Positions 1 through 13,364 of a stretch of DNA of 64,000 bases are shown piece by piece. The notes beneath the pieces are model-generated. The model saw only the letters and a program-made list of their open reading frames with translations. It searched no databases and had not been told where the DNA came from. The translations under genes and the position numbers were made by a program. The stretch is taken from contig JAYKXP010000061.1 of assembly GCA_037176845.1 (NCBI GenBank), positions 62,001 through 126,000 of the forward strand. Reading direction: 5' to 3'. Source of the DNA: Paramarasmius palmivorus. Lineage: Eukaryota > Basidiomycota > Agaricomycetes > Agaricales > Marasmiaceae. The number at the start of each line of letters is the position of its first letter. Positions within the stretch are counted from its first letter, which is position 1.

Positions 1-834
1 TGGAATAGTACTTCCAGTGGCACAATCACCATCCCAGGTTTCTCACTTGCCGCGGGTGAAACTGCATTGATCAGTGTCACCACTGAAAGCGAGCTTGAGG
101 GTGTTGCTTCCTCAACCGCACACGTAGTCAATGTCGGCGCTGGGGTCACCGCGGGTACCTCGAGATCGGGCTCTTTTGAGCTGCATTCATCGACGGAAGG
201 CAGCGTACAGGTCACACTTTCGAATGGAGAAAGTCAGACCATCGAGTTCTCTCTCGAAGGCGAAGTAACTCGCGAGCTGAACAGCTGGCAACTCAACATC
301 ACAAAATGGACACCTCCCGACGATCTCAGCCAAATTCCATCAAAGCTTATACCCGAGCCAGCAATCAACCTTACTCGACTCGTTCCCTGGGATCAGCTTA
401 GGGGACACCAGGATACTTCTGGAGTAGGAACCTACATTACGACGTTCAGCTGGGAGCATACCATGGATGGTGGTGTTGGACTTCAGCTCGATTTCGGTTC
501 AGTAGTTCATACCCTGAAGGCTTGGCTGAACGGAGTGGAGTTACCAACTGCAGACCCAGTCCGTCCGGCAGTGGACATTTCACGCTTCGTCAAGGAAGGA
601 AGCAATGTCCTACGTGTGGATGCTGCGAGTACGTTGCTGAATGTGGTGAATTCTGTGAGTTTATAGCCAGGGTTTTTTGCGACACATTTTGACCAAGATT
701 TACAGGTACCAGAAGTCATGTCACTGGGTCAGCTGCGTACGGATACAGTTATTATACCCCCTGCAAGACAGCATTACGGATTGATCACGCCTGTTCGTCT
801 CATTCCCTATGGCCGTGTTGTCATGAATATATAG
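1..834 (+). CDS. GH106-like secreted glycosidase, C-terminal part (5' end outside window)
   Basis: The reading frame is open from base 1, so only the C-terminal 238 or so residues are present. Exon 1 is 1-654 and exon 2 is 706-834, joined over a 51-bp GTGAGT...CAG intron in phase 0; the stop is TAG at 832-834. The visible part is beta-rich and looks like a sugar-binding jelly-roll domain of GH2/GH106-type enzymes: a segment around TYITTFSW, then LDFGSVVHTLKAWLNG, then an end reading GLITPVRLIPYGRVV. That ending recalls fungal GH106-type (alpha-L-rhamnosidase-like) secreted enzymes. The catalytic part is not in the window, so substrate and activity cannot be judged. An alternative is another GH2-clan exo-glycosidase. 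Confidence 0.6.
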
Positions 835-1072
835 TCGCGCGGAGGTCTTGACTTTGTCTTCATTCGAAACGGAATTACAAGCCAGAGAATCAAATATCTA
901 TACATTATATAAAGATGCCGACTGTAGTATAATCGATAGCAAAAGGCTGGAATATGGCGATGACGGACAAAAAATAAACTCGTCAACTGCCTGTATGCTG
1001 CCACATATTTAGCAAATGCGAAACAATCCAAAATGGTAATGCATACCGAATCACGATGAGATGCATTGCTCC

Positions 1073-2812
1073 TTAATCGGCCATGTTGGCGTATGGGGGC
1101 CTTCCGCAAGACCCTTCAATGGTGATCCTAGAACCGCACTGCTCGAGGGATACCATCCGATTGGAAAGATTGGGAGTCGAAAAGGGATTACATTCACAGT
1201 AGAAGGTGGACGATGGTCTATCCATGCGCAGGCGGTCACAGCAGACTTTGACGGTAACCCAGCGCAAGATTGAACTGCCAGCAAATGTTTTGAGACGCAA
1301 CATGCTTCGCGATTCCACCATAGTCAAAATCCGTTCCGCAAATGCCACATTCGATACATTAGATGATATAGGGAGTGCGACGCTCCAAAGGGTTGGAGCA
1401 AGAATGTTCTCGGCATTCTGTGCAGTCGCGGTGAGGGATGCAATCAGATCGGATTGTGGTTCTTCGGGTTGGTCTGGCAGCGGGATCTTGTAGGGGAGTT
1501 TCTCTTCATAAGGCACTTCAAGGCGGGTCAATTCCGGGCAGACTTGTAGAACGTCAACTACAAATTTGAAGCTGCCACGAACCTGACTCCCTGGACAAGC
1601 TATCTCCAAGGTTCTGAGAGAGCAGCGTGATCGCTGAATCATCTCGACGATGGAAGTCAGTGCTGTGGGCTGGCGGGGAAATATGTATTTGATCTTCAGA
1701 TGAACAAGAGAAGGCAATGTAACGAAACCAAAGAACCAGTCGAGATGACAGTCGACCCTTCGGAGAAACAAACTCTGGAGACGTGGAAAGTTGACTGGGG
1801 AAAGTGTAGCCGAGCCTTGAAACAGCTCGATCGACAGGCACTCCAATTTAGTCGATGCTCCCAGTTGTTCAAAAGTCAAGAGATGAGGCCATCTATCAAG
1901 CTCCAGAGAAACCAATGATCTGCTCATGTATTCCTCCCACTTGTCTGAACGTAAGGCCACAAGATTGGGAGCGGTGCACGCCTCTTTCCAAAACCAGAAT
2001 GCCCTTCCTGTTCCGCCAATCGTTGCTCTAAACGTTAACGAGCGTAACTCGGGAAAAGAAATCCTCGTCCTCGAATTACACAGGTAATCGAGTATGTCCC
2101 AATTATCGAACGCTAATTCGAGCTCTTGAAAACGGGTGCAATGGGACATAAGCATACGGAAAGCAATAATACCGTGCTTCCCCACCGCTGCGGCGAGCAA
2201 ATCATCATCCGAGTCTTCCTCGTCTTCATAAATTCCTCGATCACGGTGATAAGCACGAATTTTTAGTGGATGATTGGCAGATCTTCTGAGATAGTGGCTT
2301 AGCAAGCCCTGGATGGGGACGCTTATCTTTGTGATTGATAAAGCAAAAGATGACCATAGTTTCGGAGTGTTGGTGACGACGTCTCTCCAAAGGGAGCAGA
2401 CTTGGGAGAGAGTGAGCGTCGTCGCACCAGCGCTCCCGTCGCCACATGTTGCAGGAAGAGAAAGGGAGAATCCGTCTATAAGACATATCAGCGAGAATAC
2501 TTCATCCCATATCTCGATCGGTAGTCTCCGGCGGATAGATGTAAAGTCGCGGCATTTCATGACTCGACCCTGCAACATCGATTGTTTTGCCTCGAGCTGC
2601 TCCAGAAAATCACGAATACGAGCAACCTCTTCGTTGCAGCCTATCAGCTCAGACTCTTCAGATGTCAAGAGCGCACGCGCCAGGGTGACCTCGGCTTCGG
2701 AAGGGGTGTAGTTCGAACGTGGAAATTCGATGAGGAGATCTTTTCGCAAACTGCCACCGCGGCTGCCAGCAGCATTGGAGTTGACCTGAGTTTTTTCGCA
2801 GGAGAGCATCAT
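1073..2812 (-). CDS. F-box protein with N-terminal coiled coil (579 aa)
   Basis: Single-exon frame starting at a real ATG (a second ATG follows at once). Residues about 38-90 form a charged helix pair, then an F-box from about residue 97 (RRLPIEIWDEVF and, further on, a VCSLWRDVV segment), then a leucine-rich helical C-terminal part without a clear named repeat. F-box proteins link substrates to SKP1-CUL1 ubiquitin ligases; in Agaricomycetes this layout belongs to a very large family of unknown targets. It shares its architecture with the array at 13.9-22.6 kb and with the gene at 59.0-60.6 kb but is too diverged to be a recent copy. No broken motif is visible. The target is unknown. Confidence 0.85.
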   Translation of the reverse strand: MMLSCEKTQVNSNAAGSRGGSLRKDLLIEFPRSNYTPSEAEVTLARALLTSEESELIGCNEEVARIRDFLEQLEAKQSMLQGRVMKCRDFTSIRRRLPIEIWDEVFSLICLIDGFSLSLPATCGDGSAGATTLTLSQVCSLWRDVVTNTPKLWSSFALSITKISVPIQGLLSHYLRRSANHPLKIRAYHRDRGIYEDEEDSDDDLLAAAVGKHGIIAFRMLMSHCTRFQELELAFDNWDILDYLCNSRTRISFPELRSLTFRATIGGTGRAFWFWKEACTAPNLVALRSDKWEEYMSRSLVSLELDRWPHLLTFEQLGASTKLECLSIELFQGSATLSPVNFPRLQSLFLRRVDCHLDWFFGFVTLPSLVHLKIKYIFPRQPTALTSIVEMIQRSRCSLRTLEIACPGSQVRGSFKFVVDVLQVCPELTRLEVPYEEKLPYKIPLPDQPEEPQSDLIASLTATAQNAENILAPTLWSVALPISSNVSNVAFAERILTMVESRSMLRLKTFAGSSILRWVTVKVCCDRLRMDRPSSTFYCECNPFSTPNLSNRMVSLEQCGSRITIEGSCGRPPYANMAD

Positions 2813-3356
2813 TGTGGATTATATCTGGAGATGTCCAGGGAATTCAGTACCGTGTATTGACTAGCTGGATCAAAAGTCTGTTACCTTTCGTCGTTTGACT
2901 GCAAGTGCTACGTGGTGGTGTAACACGGTGTAGTTCAAGCCGCGCACAAGTCACGAGGACCTGGCGCGTCGAGTTACGTAAGTTTCTTACCTCGGGTCCT
3001 TAGCTCCTTCCTCTTACTCAGACTGTACGCCAGGAATCTCATCGAAATCGCGCTAAAGTGAGTCTCTATATCCTTTCATCATAAGTATCTGAATTCCTCA
3101 TAGGTTCTCGACAAAACTACAATTATTCTATGATGCCGTTGTTCGCACTGGTGCGTGTGGTTACTTGGTAGGATAAGTCACGATACGCGACAGCGTGTAA
3201 CAACTGGAAAGGAACTGAGACGTTATGTATTGAGGTTGAATAAGAGCTTCAGTATGTGCCAAAAACCATCTCTAGAAGCGTTCTGGCTAATGAAGCGCGT
3301 GTTCACCAGCTCATGAAGTCTACTTTACATTCAATCCGAAGCTTCAACATTTATTT
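2813..3356. other. Intergenic, 544 bp
   Basis: Lies between the start of the F-box gene and the 3' end of the MYND gene. It must hold the F-box promoter. I see no open frame of note, no clear TATA box and no repeat. Confidence 0.5.
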
Positions 3357-4692
3357 TTAATCGTCTACTTGTTCCTTCAACCATGCTAACCAGCCATCTG
3401 GATGTTTCGCAATCTCTGTATCGCTTACGTTTATACCCATAGCCAATGGCGTTATGGATCTGGGAAACGGCAACCCTCCGTCGATCATGAAGATGCGTAC
3501 AGATCGGCTCGGGGCTGCTTGAACGCATTGCGCAGTAGACGATGTCCTTCCGTTTCTGGGACATCACAATGGAAAAGTTCCTCTATCTCTTGCATCTTCA
3601 TCGGTTCGGCCCTCTCGATAGTGTGCCGAAAGACGGATTCTCCTTCTGGTGTCTTTTGTTGATCAACCCGAACGTACACCGCGAGGCAATGCGTTTCTCC
3701 CCAGAAGGTCAACATTATACTCCAACCAAAGTAAGCAACGGACTTACTTGCACGACTTGGTTTACTCTTAACTTCCAAAGCTAGAAGCCCTGCACGTCCA
3801 ATGTGCTCGCCGTTGTCATTATACCAACGGATGTTATCTTGAGCTCGTGTTTCGTCGTTTTCGGAAATATACATTCCTTCAACAAAGTCGGTCTGGATAC
3901 CAGCTAGAACGCGTTGTGCGTGTTCGAACCATTTGAATTGTGTTGGTGCTGGCCATATCTTTGTCCTGAGATTCGACATGTTGGTGTACGTGCCAACTTT
4001 CCAAGGTATGCCGCGGGCTATACTCTCATCTTCGATCCATACCCTAATGGAGTTCCCGGCTCTAGGTTCCATTTCGACAACGCGAGGCTCAAAGCTAGAC
4101 CGTAACTCCTCTTCTGAGATGCAAGTAGCACTCTTCAGGGTGAATATGAAGTTAGGTTTCCCATCAGAGGTGAGACGTTCTTGGACCTCTACATGAACGA
4201 GTATTACATGCGTCTCTAAACAGATACCGTCATCAGCACTTGAATGAATGTCTTGATAGGATGGGGACGCACCTGTCAAATCGGTATCCGTCCCTACCCC
4301 AAGCGCCCACGAAAACGGGAATGACACGGCCTTATAGAATTGGGGTGCCTGTGTCCACTGTATCAGGTGCTCATGGCGAACTTCCGCGTATCCCGAGCCT
4401 AACAACTCCCGTATCTTCTTGGATTGTTGAACAGTACGGCATGCTTCCTTGTGTGCTGGCCAGTGCTTTTTCTGGCATTCTGTGCTCTTGAAGCTCTTTC
4501 AGTTGCTTTGGAAGGTTTCGATACGACTCGAGGACGTACACAGTATTTCACTGTAGAGCAGGCAGCACAGATTCGGAGTTTTATCGTGTCCTGGCTTGGA
4601 AAGCATCGTTCGCAGACTTGCCCATTATCACCGTGATTGTGTTGGGGATGACGCTGGCAGGAGTTGCAGGAGTTGGGTTGAGGATCTCCCAT
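3357..4692 (-). CDS. MYND zinc-finger protein (409 aa)
   Basis: Three exons: 4692-4540, 4486-3568 and 3514-3357, giving 409 residues. The first intron splits the zinc finger; after splicing it reads CAACSTVKYC then STECQKKHWPAHKEAC, which with the upstream cysteine pairs supplies the Cys/His ligands of a MYND finger (residues about 10-70). The second intron (53 bp) is inferred because the frame otherwise stops at once, while the spliced frame continues into an amphipathic end (HPDGWLAWLKEQ) and stops at TAA 3357-3359. The remaining 300 or so residues match no domain I recognise; similar N-terminal MYND proteins of unknown role are common in Agaricomycetes. MYND fingers bind proline-rich peptides; partners here are unknown. 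Confidence 0.85.
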
Positions 4693-4871
4693 GTGAAGGT
4701 ACGGATGGGGGATTGGAATGGAAAAACGAGATGGTCTTACAATTATAAGTATGTAAATATGCCAGTCGTGACAGGTACCCGATGTACATTTTCGGTTCGA
4801 CTCCTGAGTTCGAAGGCCAGGATCCGAATAGTCCCCATTTAAAAACGGATGCTAGAAGTGTAGAAACAAAA

Positions 4872-4953
4872 TGACCACCGCAGGGGTCGAACCTGCAATC
4901 TCCTGATTACTTCGCAATCGTAGTCAGACGCGATGCCATTTCGCCAGGCGGCC
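4872..4953 (-). tRNA. tRNA-Arg(ACG) with 10-nt intron, copy 1
   Basis: Read on the minus strand it folds as a cloverleaf: acceptor stem GGCCGCC with GGTGGTC, D stem GCG/CGC, anticodon stem TCTGA/TCAGG, T arm with TTCGA. The anticodon loop is CT-ACG-A, then an intron of 10 nt (4908-4917), then A, the canonical intron position one base 3' of the anticodon. A T-run follows the gene (pol III stop). The exons are identical to those of the copies at 24.9 kb and 41.2 kb; the introns differ. Confidence 0.95.
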
Positions 4954-5066
4954 ACTGAGAGAGGTGACTACAGGGGCTTACTGGATTCCGCATATTGTCA
5001 TCAGTATCTAACCCGGACTTGAAAGCTTCATCTCATCTCAGCTCAGCTTCATTTCATCCTAAGTAC

Positions 5067-6885
5067 ATGTTACTTGGGAAGAGCTCTTTTCGTTCAGCTT
5101 CGTTTTCATCACATCTTTGCTCAATGGCCAGGAAACGTACAATCACGGAAACAACTGCAGAAGTTTCAGTCAGAAAATCTTCGCGGGTCACCAAAAGAGC
5201 AAAGGTGGAAACTCTAGAGGATGTGGATGAAACGGGCCCCTCGAAACGAGCCAACCAAGGCAGAAGAATAGCCACAGAGCAAGAAATCAACAAGGCTTTG
5301 ACTGCAGTAGCATCAAGTTCGACGTCGGATGCAGTGCAAGGAACACAAACGAAACGGACACGAAAAACAAAGGCAGATACAATCGACTTGTCTGTTCTTC
5401 CAACACGCGCAATCAGTGCCTGGAAAGTTGGTGCACATGTATCTGCGGCAGGTGGTGTCGAGAACGCAATCTACAATGCTTCCAGGATCGGGTGCGTTCC
5501 TGTCCGTTCTTTTCAAGCCATAGGCTGATTTTCCTACCGCAGTGCCAATGCCTTCGCTTTCTTTCCTAAAAGTCAACGAAAATGGGTCTCTCCAGCCCTT
5601 AAAACTACCTCAATAGATGCTTTCAAGGCTCGGATGAAAGACCTTAATTATGACCCAAAACACGTTTTACCACACGGAAGCTACCTGATCAACCTTGGCA
5701 ACCCCGACCCGTATGTTGTGCATAAGCCAGCTGTACTCCTCTCATTCGATTCATAGCGAAAAACGCGAAAAGTCATATGAATGCTTTTTGGATGACCTTA
5801 AACGCTGTGATGAACTCGGCCTCCTTTTATACAATTTCCAGTACGTCATGATCATACTCCTTGCTTTCCAACATAGACCTCACTAACATACACAGTCCAG
5901 GCTCCTGCCTAGGCACCGTTACGCCGTCGACCTCGATTACATATATTGCCGAGTGTATCAACCGAGCTCATAAAGACACTTCCGGGTCTAATGTAGTGGC
6001 TGTCATTGAAAACATGGTTCGCGTCTTCGAACGATCTTTCAATCGCTTGCGCCAAATTTACCTTACTGTGTTTCAAGGCAGGCGCGGGAAATGTCATAGG
6101 CGGCTCATTTTCGCAAATCGGCGAGATTATCAGCCAGGTAGATGACAAGACACGGGTCGGCGTGTGTCTGGATACATGTCATATGTTCGCTGCTGTATGT
6201 CTTTTGCTTCTCCTTTTGTCCATATCTTACCTCTTCGGTATGTTTCAACAGGGCTACAATATTACAACGAAGGAAGGCTGGGATAACATGTGTAAGTGGT
6301 TATCTATGCGATTCTATATACTCTTCCCCAATTCTATCCCGACGCAGTGGAGGAGTTCGAAAAGGAAATCGGATTAAAATACCTCCGGGGTATGCATCTT
6401 AACGACTCCAAGATGGCCTGTGGGAGTAATAAAGACAGACATGAAAATATCGGGCTGTGAGTAGTCTTCTCCATTACTCTACCATCTCTTCTGAGCAGTT
6501 GCCTCGACAGAGGACATCTTTCGCTGTCAACATTCCTACACATCCTCCGTGATAAGCGAGTCCAAGATCTCCCGCTGGTCCTCGAAACCCCTGCACACGA
6601 AGACGAGAAGGAGTGGAATGTGTGGAAGACGGAAATTAAGGCGCTCAACAACTTATCTGATTCTAGTCATGGAGAGGTACACTTTCGTTGTTGGTAGCAG
6701 ATAGAAGTTCACTAACAACTGCTTACTCCGAACAGGCCGAAGACCTAGCCAAATGGAAAGAGGCAATCCGAGAGGCAGTGCATGCAGCAGGAGGCGGCAA
6801 GGACAAGTCTAGGAAGAAGCCGAAGGGGAAGAGTAAGTCGAAGAAGAAGCCGGATAGCGAAGATGAAGACTTGGATGACGATTGA
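5067..6885 (+). CDS. APN1: AP endonuclease, Apn1/endonuclease IV family
   Basis: Base-excision-repair enzyme that cuts the backbone 5' of abasic sites. Nine exons: 5067 or 5124-5491, 5543-5710, 5757-5840, 5896-6016, 6078-6194, 6252-6291, 6348-6456, 6499-6676, 6736-6885; all phases close. The metal-ligand motifs are all present: [51 protein letters not shown] and LVLETP. The N-terminal 100 or so residues are basic and disordered (NLS-like KRAK) and the C terminus is a Lys-rich tail ending in acidic residues, both usual in fungal Apn1. From ATG 5124 the protein has 444 aa; the in-frame ATG at 5067 adds 19 Ser/Arg-rich residues without acidic ones, which could be a mitochondrial presequence. It starts close to tRNA-Arg copy 1, divergently. 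Confidence 0.95.
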
Positions 6886-7771
6886 TTACGCTACCTGGCT
6901 CGGCAGGGTATTTGTATTCATCTCGGGGTGATGCCAAAACGCCTTGATATTGGTGTTATAAGCCGCCTTCCTTGGAGGCGTTGCTAGAACCACGAGATGA
7001 TACCTTTGGACCCTGATATCGATGTGAATCGGCAATTCAGATGTTCGAGGGTCGACGATAGCAAAAACCTGTCAAGCCTCGGTTCGAATGGTGGCGTATG
7101 TGATTGTGGCTAGATGGGTAGCTTCGCTTGGGAGGTGCCTACAGGCTGCAACCTGCCCTGGACCCTGACTTCCGACACCACCGCACTAGACCGCACCCCA
7201 TTCTTATCTCATACTCAAGGTTGCTATTTCTAAACTCTGAACATGTGAAAAGAAACACGAAGGAAGACGATACGCTCATTCGACATAGCCTATACGCTGC
7301 AGATGATCGACTGCACGGGCACATGGATAGCCAAATTCCGTGTATGTCGGAGACAGAGCGGAGAGCAGCGTTTTAAAGTATAAGATTTGTGCGATATACT
7401 TTGAAGTTCCTGGCCCTCTACAAACCTTGTGTTCGTATCAATGGTGATTGGCATTTATAATCTTGCGCCTGTGTGTAATTGATGTAGATGTTTACAGGCT
7501 CGGGGTCGAGGCGGACACATGGCGATTGCATGTTACCTTGCGATTCATTCACACATTGCATCGTTGATCGCCATCATGCATACAGCTGCTCTAATTATGT
7601 TCCTTCACAGCGACAGTTCAATAGGTAGCGGGGCGGTATTAAAGCAGCCCAATTGGAAGACGCGTTCTCTATCTTCCTATCCCCCTACTTCTCTGGCCAA
7701 ACTGACACCTCCACATAGTCAAGACGCATCCTCACGCTAAGCGACGAAACTCGAGACGCGTCTCATTTGAC
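6886..7771. other. Intergenic, 886 bp
   Basis: Between APN1 and the DUF6535 gene. Only short, unconvincing open frames; no repeat or RNA gene seen. Confidence 0.5.
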
Positions 7772-9858
7772 ATGGGGTCTCGCGACTCGAGCTCGCAGAC
7801 ACGGAAAGACGAAAATAATGGCGTTTTCAATGGATCAGAATACCGGCCCAAATCTCCTCCTCCAAAGAGCATGCGCACTGCAAGCCCAACAGGGAGTCGC
7901 TCACATAGCTACTCCGAACGTCTGGTAGGTCACTTTTTGCTCCCTGTTTCTAGGCTCATACTCATCAACTCATCAGCCTCACGTTCGAATGTGGACCGAA
8001 GGTGAACCATATCGTTTCGCTCCAAAACGACGGGGGGATCCTTGGGAAGAATGTTTGAAGCGCGTCGACAACTACGACGATGAGATGTGCCGAGGCTGGA
8101 AGGAAGATATCGATACTTTGTTGGTTTTTGTTGGTTGATTAACTTGGCCAGCCTTTCGAGATATCTGACCATGATTACAGGCCGGTTTATTCTCTGCGAC
8201 AGTGACAGCGTTTGTCATCGAGTCGTACCATTGGTTAACGGAAGACCCAGATGAGGCGTCTGCCAGGATTCTCGCAGAGATTTTACAGCACTTAATTGGC
8301 CAAAATAACACCGCGGCAGAGCTGACTATCAAGGCCACCACTCATGTTTCAACTTCACCTAAGACTTCCACCTTCGGCTCGGAGGCTTTCGCCGTCAGAG
8401 TCAACGTATCCTGGTTCCTCAGCTTGATCCTCGCTTTGTCGACTGTGATGCTCGGAATTCTATGTAAACAGTGGATTCGAGAACATCGCCGCGACACGCC
8501 TTCTTCCTCGCCAAAGGAGACCTTGGAATTGCGCCAGCTGCGATTCGAGAGTCTAGAGCGGTGGGGCGTCTTGACGCTCCTCGCGTCTCTACCGCTCATT
8601 CTCCAACTCGCCCTCGTACTATTCTTCGCCGGCCTCTTAGATCTACTTTGGGCACTCGACTACATTGTGGCCAGCTTGGCTACGGCTTTGATAGGCCTGA
8701 GTGTCTTCATCCTCTCAATAACCACCGTCCTGCCATGCTATTACCTCCTTACATCCCCTTCTATTGTTTTCAGTGACAGCGTGTATGTGTGCCCATACAA
8801 GTCTCCACAAGCATGGCTCTACTATCGTATCGCTCGGGTCATGTTTCGCCCTATCCTTCGATCCAAAGCCCACATTCGGTTCCCGAATTGGGCTTCAAGC
8901 GATCTCCATATCATTCGAAATCACTTCCCCGTTTCCACATTGAATCCACGGGAGTACCTTTTACGTGGGCTCAAGTGGATGATTGCCACGTTCAGTGATA
9001 GCACTGTCATGGCAAATCATATCTTCCACTGCATGCAAGGCCTTCAGACGGAGCTCGTGGCCAATGCGACCGGTCAACCGGGAGAGAAGTCTAGGGATGT
9101 GCTGTACTACAATTTTTTCAGGAATTCGGCTTGGGATCCTGATACAGGGAGGTTCCTGGCAGAGTTGTTCTTGAGACAGGTCAACGGGCCTCTCAATAGC
9201 CAGACCACTAGTAGTGGCGGAGGCGGTGACACAAGGAGTATCGGAGATGCCTTGGGCTCGTTCTGGAACTTGGCAATCATCGATTTCGTTGGAGACGGTG
9301 AGCGCTTAGTTTACCTAACTGGAAAGTCTCGCTGACGCGTATCAAGGACTATTACCAGAGCTCCAGACCGAACTACTATATCAGATCATCGCGTCGGTCA
9401 AGCAATACTGCGCTGACGGGCGTATAACCCTGTTTGATATGAGTCCTATTCTTATGATTTGTCGGGAACTGTGGAAGCACCCTTCACTTCCCATTCGCCA
9501 ATCCTCTATCTCGATTCTCGACGACCTGGAGTCTTGGCTCTCGCGTGCCTCGGAGGATATCCGAGCGGAACTCGTCCCATCCGTTGCATCAGCTCTGACC
9601 GAGATCATTGACAAGGAAAGCGAGACAGATCCGGTATCCGAGTTTGTGCTAAGCGGACGAGGGCCGAGGTTTGTTAGACTGTTAGACGAGTGGATCGTCG
9701 CGAAGGGCATTGACATGGATGACTATTCCATGCATGACATGGCCATGTCTTGGGGTGATGCAAAGGAGAAGATATTGAGGATGTCAGGACTTTCGATGGA
9801 CTATTTCGATTCACCGACGGAAATGAGTGATACGGTTGAAGACCCTGGAGGTAGTTGA
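7772..9858 (+). CDS. DUF6535 membrane protein (644 aa)
   Basis: Exons 7772-7924, 7977-8129, 8181-9297 and 9347-9858; phases close to 644 residues. After a disordered Ser-rich N-terminus (about 50 aa) comes the DUF6535 signature: a MWTEGEPYR stretch, WKEDIDTLLVFAGLFSA and TAFVIESY. Predicted membrane helices lie at residues about 98-116, 178-197, 231-254 and 262-284, the usual four-helix pattern. The donor of intron 2 was placed at GTTGGT because only that gives the family's LLVFAGLFS join. The C-terminal 350 residues are soluble and helical. DUF6535 proteins are expanded in Agaricomycetes; their function is unknown. Confidence 0.9.
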
Positions 9859-10110
9859 CCACTACGGTATCAGAAGAAACGGAGAATAGACGGTTACGAT
9901 ACAGCTTGAATAATAGGGATAGAAGTGCCATGCATTCCCTTAGGTTACCCTTATAGGTCTAATGCTCGTATTATAGAGAAACGATTGTGGAATATGAATC
10001 AAGTATGTGTACATGCTTGTGCCTTGCACAAATTGAACCATATTAAGAGATTCATTGGCTGTGGATGTCAAGTGAGCCAAGGGGCCGGAATAGCAAACAG
10101 CGAAGATTAC

Positions 10111-10469
10111 TCACTCTCTCAATTTGGGGTTCCAACAGTTCAGGGCGCGGAGGAGGAAGGGAGCGGCGTGGATTCCGGGAATTGGCTGTTCAGGATTAGG
10201 GCATCGTTCACGAATAAGTAAGGACAAGACGCACGTCATGACCACACCGGTGGTGATGACCGTCAGGAAGGGGGACTCTGGAACAAGAGTGACCATGACC
10301 CTAGTGGCGGTGGTGATGTTGGCTGAAGTAGGGAGTTCGTCGCCGTCGGCGCGGCGAATGACCTGCAACGTGGTATCAATTAGTCTGAGTGAATGAGAGA
10401 ACCGGAGTTTCGTACCGCTCCAGCGACAGCAGTAGCGAGGGTGAAAAGGAGAGCGAAGGAGAGATTCAT
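10111..10469 (-). CDS. Small secreted or membrane protein (101 aa)
   Basis: Exon 1 (10469-10416) encodes exactly a signal peptide of 18 residues starting MNLSFALLFTLATAVAG. A 53-bp intron (GTACG...GCAG) follows, and exon 2 (10362-10111) encodes 83 residues to TGA. The mature part holds one potential N-glycosylation site (NITT), a hydrophobic stretch around FLTVITTGVVMTCVLSLL that could be a membrane helix, and two cysteines nearer the end. A TATA box sits about 40 bp upstream. No family recognised. It could be a secreted effector-like protein or a short type I membrane protein. Confidence 0.6.
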
Positions 10470-10507
10470 TTCTGTTAAGCGATGGTAGATGTCGGTGGAG
10501 CCAAGGG

Positions 10508-10515
10508 TTTATATA
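10508..10515 (-). promoter_or_regulatory. TATA box of the 101-aa secreted gene
   Basis: TATATAAA on the minus strand, 39 bp upstream of the ATG at 10469. The 5' leader must be very short if this is used. Confidence 0.5.
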
Positions 10516-11963
10516 TGATGGGCTAAGCAATGCCTTGGATTAAAGGGGCGGTCTTGGGGTAGACTATCATTGGCCAGGCTGGCGCGGTCACCATCAAATG
10601 CCTCAATGATACGTGAAGACCGTGAATCGGGGGAGCCCGACACTCGGAGATGCCGTGTATTTATTGGGAAAGTTATTAGTTTCTAAGGCGAGGAGATCAG
10701 CACAGGTGCCCCGTAAAGTAGAGATCAAGCGTACCTTACTGCGTACGCGGTTACTGAATGATTCAGATATCGCAATGCAAAAGGGCCGGCGTTTTCTTCT
10801 GTGCTCCAGCCGAAGCAGCTCGTATAGTACCCAGAACCATTTACATGATACTAGGTGCTTGGATAGGTGAAAACAGCAAAATTGAACTTCGAACACCTGT
10901 GCTAGTTCAAGCCTTCGAACCGGCCAAAAGACTATTGATAAACACATGACGCAAAGTCAAAAGCGCAGCAATGCACTACCTCTATGCGAACAGGTCGGGG
11001 TTATCAACCGCAACCGCGAGACAACGCGTGAACGCGTTTCCAATCAAAGAGAAGACGGTCGCAAGTCCCTTTCCAGCATTGAGGCTATTCAGCGAGAATG
11101 GGCGCGATGATTGGAGAGTGCAAACTTGGGGGTGGACTTGCGGCTATACGGACTGACATAAGACCACCTTGAACCGACAAACGTAGTAATGGTAATCAGG
11201 TCAAAGCTTATATTGAGCGAGCTGTCGAAGGTTGTCGAATGATGAGAAAACGGTGAGTCAGAGGACTCCGTTCCCTCGCGAAGAGTTTGTGAAAATGTGG
11301 TTGACCGTGAAGATACTATGATACTTGTATGTCGTGAGCCACGAGGACCTTGAGAAGTGAATGATTCTGCCTTTGCGACAGTAGCGAAAGAAGAAGCAGG
11401 GGAGATATATTCATTGCCTCGAAATCACAGCATCGTATTGAACTTCGAGTTCGAGCCATTTTAGAGCAGCGCCTAGCGCCTGGTTCAATGCCTATGGTCA
11501 GTGCCCGAACATGAATCACTCACTATTCCATTTTATATCTCGTCGAATCATGTCATATGGTGGTTGGGGGTCTCTTCATATTTGCCTGTGCATAACGATG
11601 GTGGGATGGACAAGCAAGGTTTAGGGTCGGATATGGAATGCCGAACGTTTTTGGTTCGGACCATAGTCGGACGTCCAGGGACCAGTAGACGCTGGTACCG
11701 TGCCCGATTTACCCACGGAAGTTTCACACCAAAATTCTTGCTTCTCTCCTTTCTTTCATTATGGCGTCAGCCTGCCCAGGAATCACTCAAAGAGTCAAGG
11801 AAGAGATATCTGTGTGCCAGATAGCAGCTTGGTAAGGCAGGGTTCAATTGATTTATTTAAAGGAGTGGATGACCGAGTGGATGACTATGGAATTTCTCAC
11901 TTACCAATCCATTTCTAGAACTTTATTCCGTGGATCTGACAGAGAACTTTCAAGAGAACCGGC
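10516..11963. other. Intergenic, about 1.45 kb
   Basis: Between two divergent genes. The open frames here are short and match nothing; no repeat, tRNA or mobile element is visible. Confidence 0.5.
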
Positions 11964-11970
11964 TATAAAA
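11964..11970 (+). promoter_or_regulatory. TATA box of the old-yellow-enzyme gene
   Basis: TATAAAA, 64 bp upstream of the ATG at 12034. Confidence 0.55.
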
Positions 11971-12003
11971 TGGACCAACCGACGTATCAAGCTCTGCAAC
12001 TAG

Positions 12004-13364
<1,361 letters not shown>

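Noticed and set aside
11501..11824. 107-codon open frame upstream of the old-yellow-enzyme gene
   Set aside because: No protein-like composition, no homology recognised and no splice partner.
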